From Entophlyctis helioformis (Eukaryota; Chytridiomycota; Chytridiomycetes; Chytridiales; Chytriomycetaceae), in contig JAHLKH010000370.1 of NCBI GenBank assembly GCA_025526915.1, forward strand, positions 1 through 16,610: 16,610 nucleotides of DNA, given 5' to 3'. The position numbers and the translations under genes were made by a program. This document shows, one piece after another, positions 15,893-16,610 of the stretch. The notes beneath the pieces are model-generated. The model did no database searches and had not been told where the DNA came from. It saw only the letters and a program-made list of their open reading frames with translations. How positions within the stretch are numbered: position 1 is the stretch's first letter; the number at the start of each line of letters is the position of its first letter.

Positions 15893-16610
15893 CCGGCTCT
15901 GATCCACCGCATTCGCCAGGCTCGGCAACCAGATACTCGACCAGCATCCGCACAATATCCACATGCAGACTGTTGCCAATGAGCTTGAACCGCTGGATGG
16001 TTGTGACGCTGTCGGGAAACACGAGCCGGCCGCTGTCCACCTCAAACCCATGCAGACGCGCCATCTCGTTTGGCGAAAAGTACCGCAGGCCCAGCCGAGA
16101 GAGCGGGCACGGCATGGGTGGGTCGAGCAGCGTCCACCACTTTGGCTGCACGGGCGGTTTCTTGGGCTTGGTTTTGCGCGGTTGCCGCTTGAACTGCGCG
16201 TAGGGTGATGCTGGTGCACTCGATGCAGGCGAAGACTCTGGCTGCGATGCGTCTGTCTCCTGGTCTGCCTCTGCCTCTGCCTCTGCATCCGCATCTACCT
16301 CCTCCTCCGCCTCTACCTCTTTATCTACCTCTGCTTCTGCATCTGTGCCGCTTCTCGCAACATCCATCCGTTCCTTCTTGGGCTTGAACCGATCGCACAC
16401 ATACGGTACTCGCAAACGCCGCCTCCATACGGGCCTCCCAGCCTTCAGCCCAGTCGGTCCGGAGCACCGATCCGCCGCCCGTCGCATACGTGCCATACGC
16501 TTTCGTGAAGCAGCACGACCGCCGATCGTCTGGCCCCGCAATGTCAAAGAACCGTCCAGCGTCCCACAAGGCTCGTTCCGGCACTCTCAGCGCGTCGTGT
16601 GCTGCTCGAG
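15888..16610 (-). CDS. Dnmt2-like tRNA cytosine-5 methyltransferase, C-terminal part
   Basis: The C-terminal half of a DNA-methyltransferase-fold enzyme runs off the right edge. The part read from 16610 has FFDIAGPDDRRSCCFTKAYG and GGGSVLR, close to the target-recognition segment of Dnmt2/TRDMT1, which methylates C38 of certain tRNAs. The end has LRYFSPNEMARLHGF and IGNSLHVDIVRMLVEYL, the family's motifs IX and X. The two parts lie in different frames, so an intron is needed. A donor GTATGT at 16404 fits; possible phase-0 acceptors end at 16242 (163 bp) or 16329 (76 bp), and I cannot choose. With the shorter intron the protein carries an acidic Glu/Ala/Asp insertion where human Dnmt2 has a modest linker. 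The catalytic Pro-Cys motif lies outside the window. Stop TAA at 15890-15888. Confidence 0.85.
16258..16345. repeat. Hexanucleotide-type repeat encoding an acidic run
   Basis: TCTGCC/TCTACC-type repeats on the plus strand encode Glu-Ala/Asp-Ala runs on the minus strand. The tract is open in the Dnmt2-like frame but may be partly intronic. Confidence 0.8.

Overview
This window is eukaryotic nuclear DNA of high GC content. Short GT-AG introns (82 to 102 bp) with CTRAY-type branch points, a tRNA-Trp gene with internal A and B boxes, a chromodomain Ty3/Gypsy retrotransposon, a formin, an ERG27-type 3-ketosteroid reductase and a Dnmt2-type tRNA methyltransferase all sit within 16.6 kb. The ERG27-like enzyme, compact intergenic spaces and chromovirus suggest a fungus. 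A formin carrying an N-terminal PTEN-like phosphatase/C2 module is not the usual yeast or mould form, so an early-diverging fungus (chytrid or blastocladiomycete-like) or a close relative is my best guess; this is inference from gene content only.

Layout. Positions 1-2112 hold a small LTR retroelement on the minus strand. Its two LTR copies are visible as direct repeats at 1-73 (cut by the window edge) and 2041-2112, with a polypurine tract at 74-82 and a Gln/Pro/His-rich interior. It appears inserted into the 5' part of a larger plus-strand Ty3/Gypsy chromovirus, whose gag remnant starts at 2113. The pol frame of that element is intact to 7663 (protease, reverse transcriptase, RNase H, integrase, chromodomain), and its 3' LTR begins at 7570. 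Its gag has two reading-frame breaks, near 2955-2970 and near 3100.

From 7784 to 8160 is a poorly explained spacer, followed by tRNA-Trp(CCA) on the minus strand (8161-8232) with two oligo-T terminator motifs. The formin gene fills 8379-14196 on the minus strand as two exons encoding 1911 residues: disordered N-terminus, PTEN-like phosphatase, C2, an unassigned helical region, a long disordered stretch, FH1, FH2 and a charged tail. About 300 bp of repeat-rich DNA separates its start from the divergently transcribed three-exon ERG27-like gene (14500-15794, 368 residues). A Dnmt2-like gene converges on it from the right (15888 to the window edge; N-terminal part outside the window).

The host genes do not form a pathway. 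The formin builds actin filaments, probably at a membrane; the ERG27-like enzyme acts in sterol C4 demethylation at the ER; the Dnmt2-like enzyme methylates tRNA. The most unusual items are the formin's catalytic-looking but acid-less phosphatase, the nested retroelements, and a shared repeat-flanked, intron-like block in the leader/LTR regions of both retroelements.
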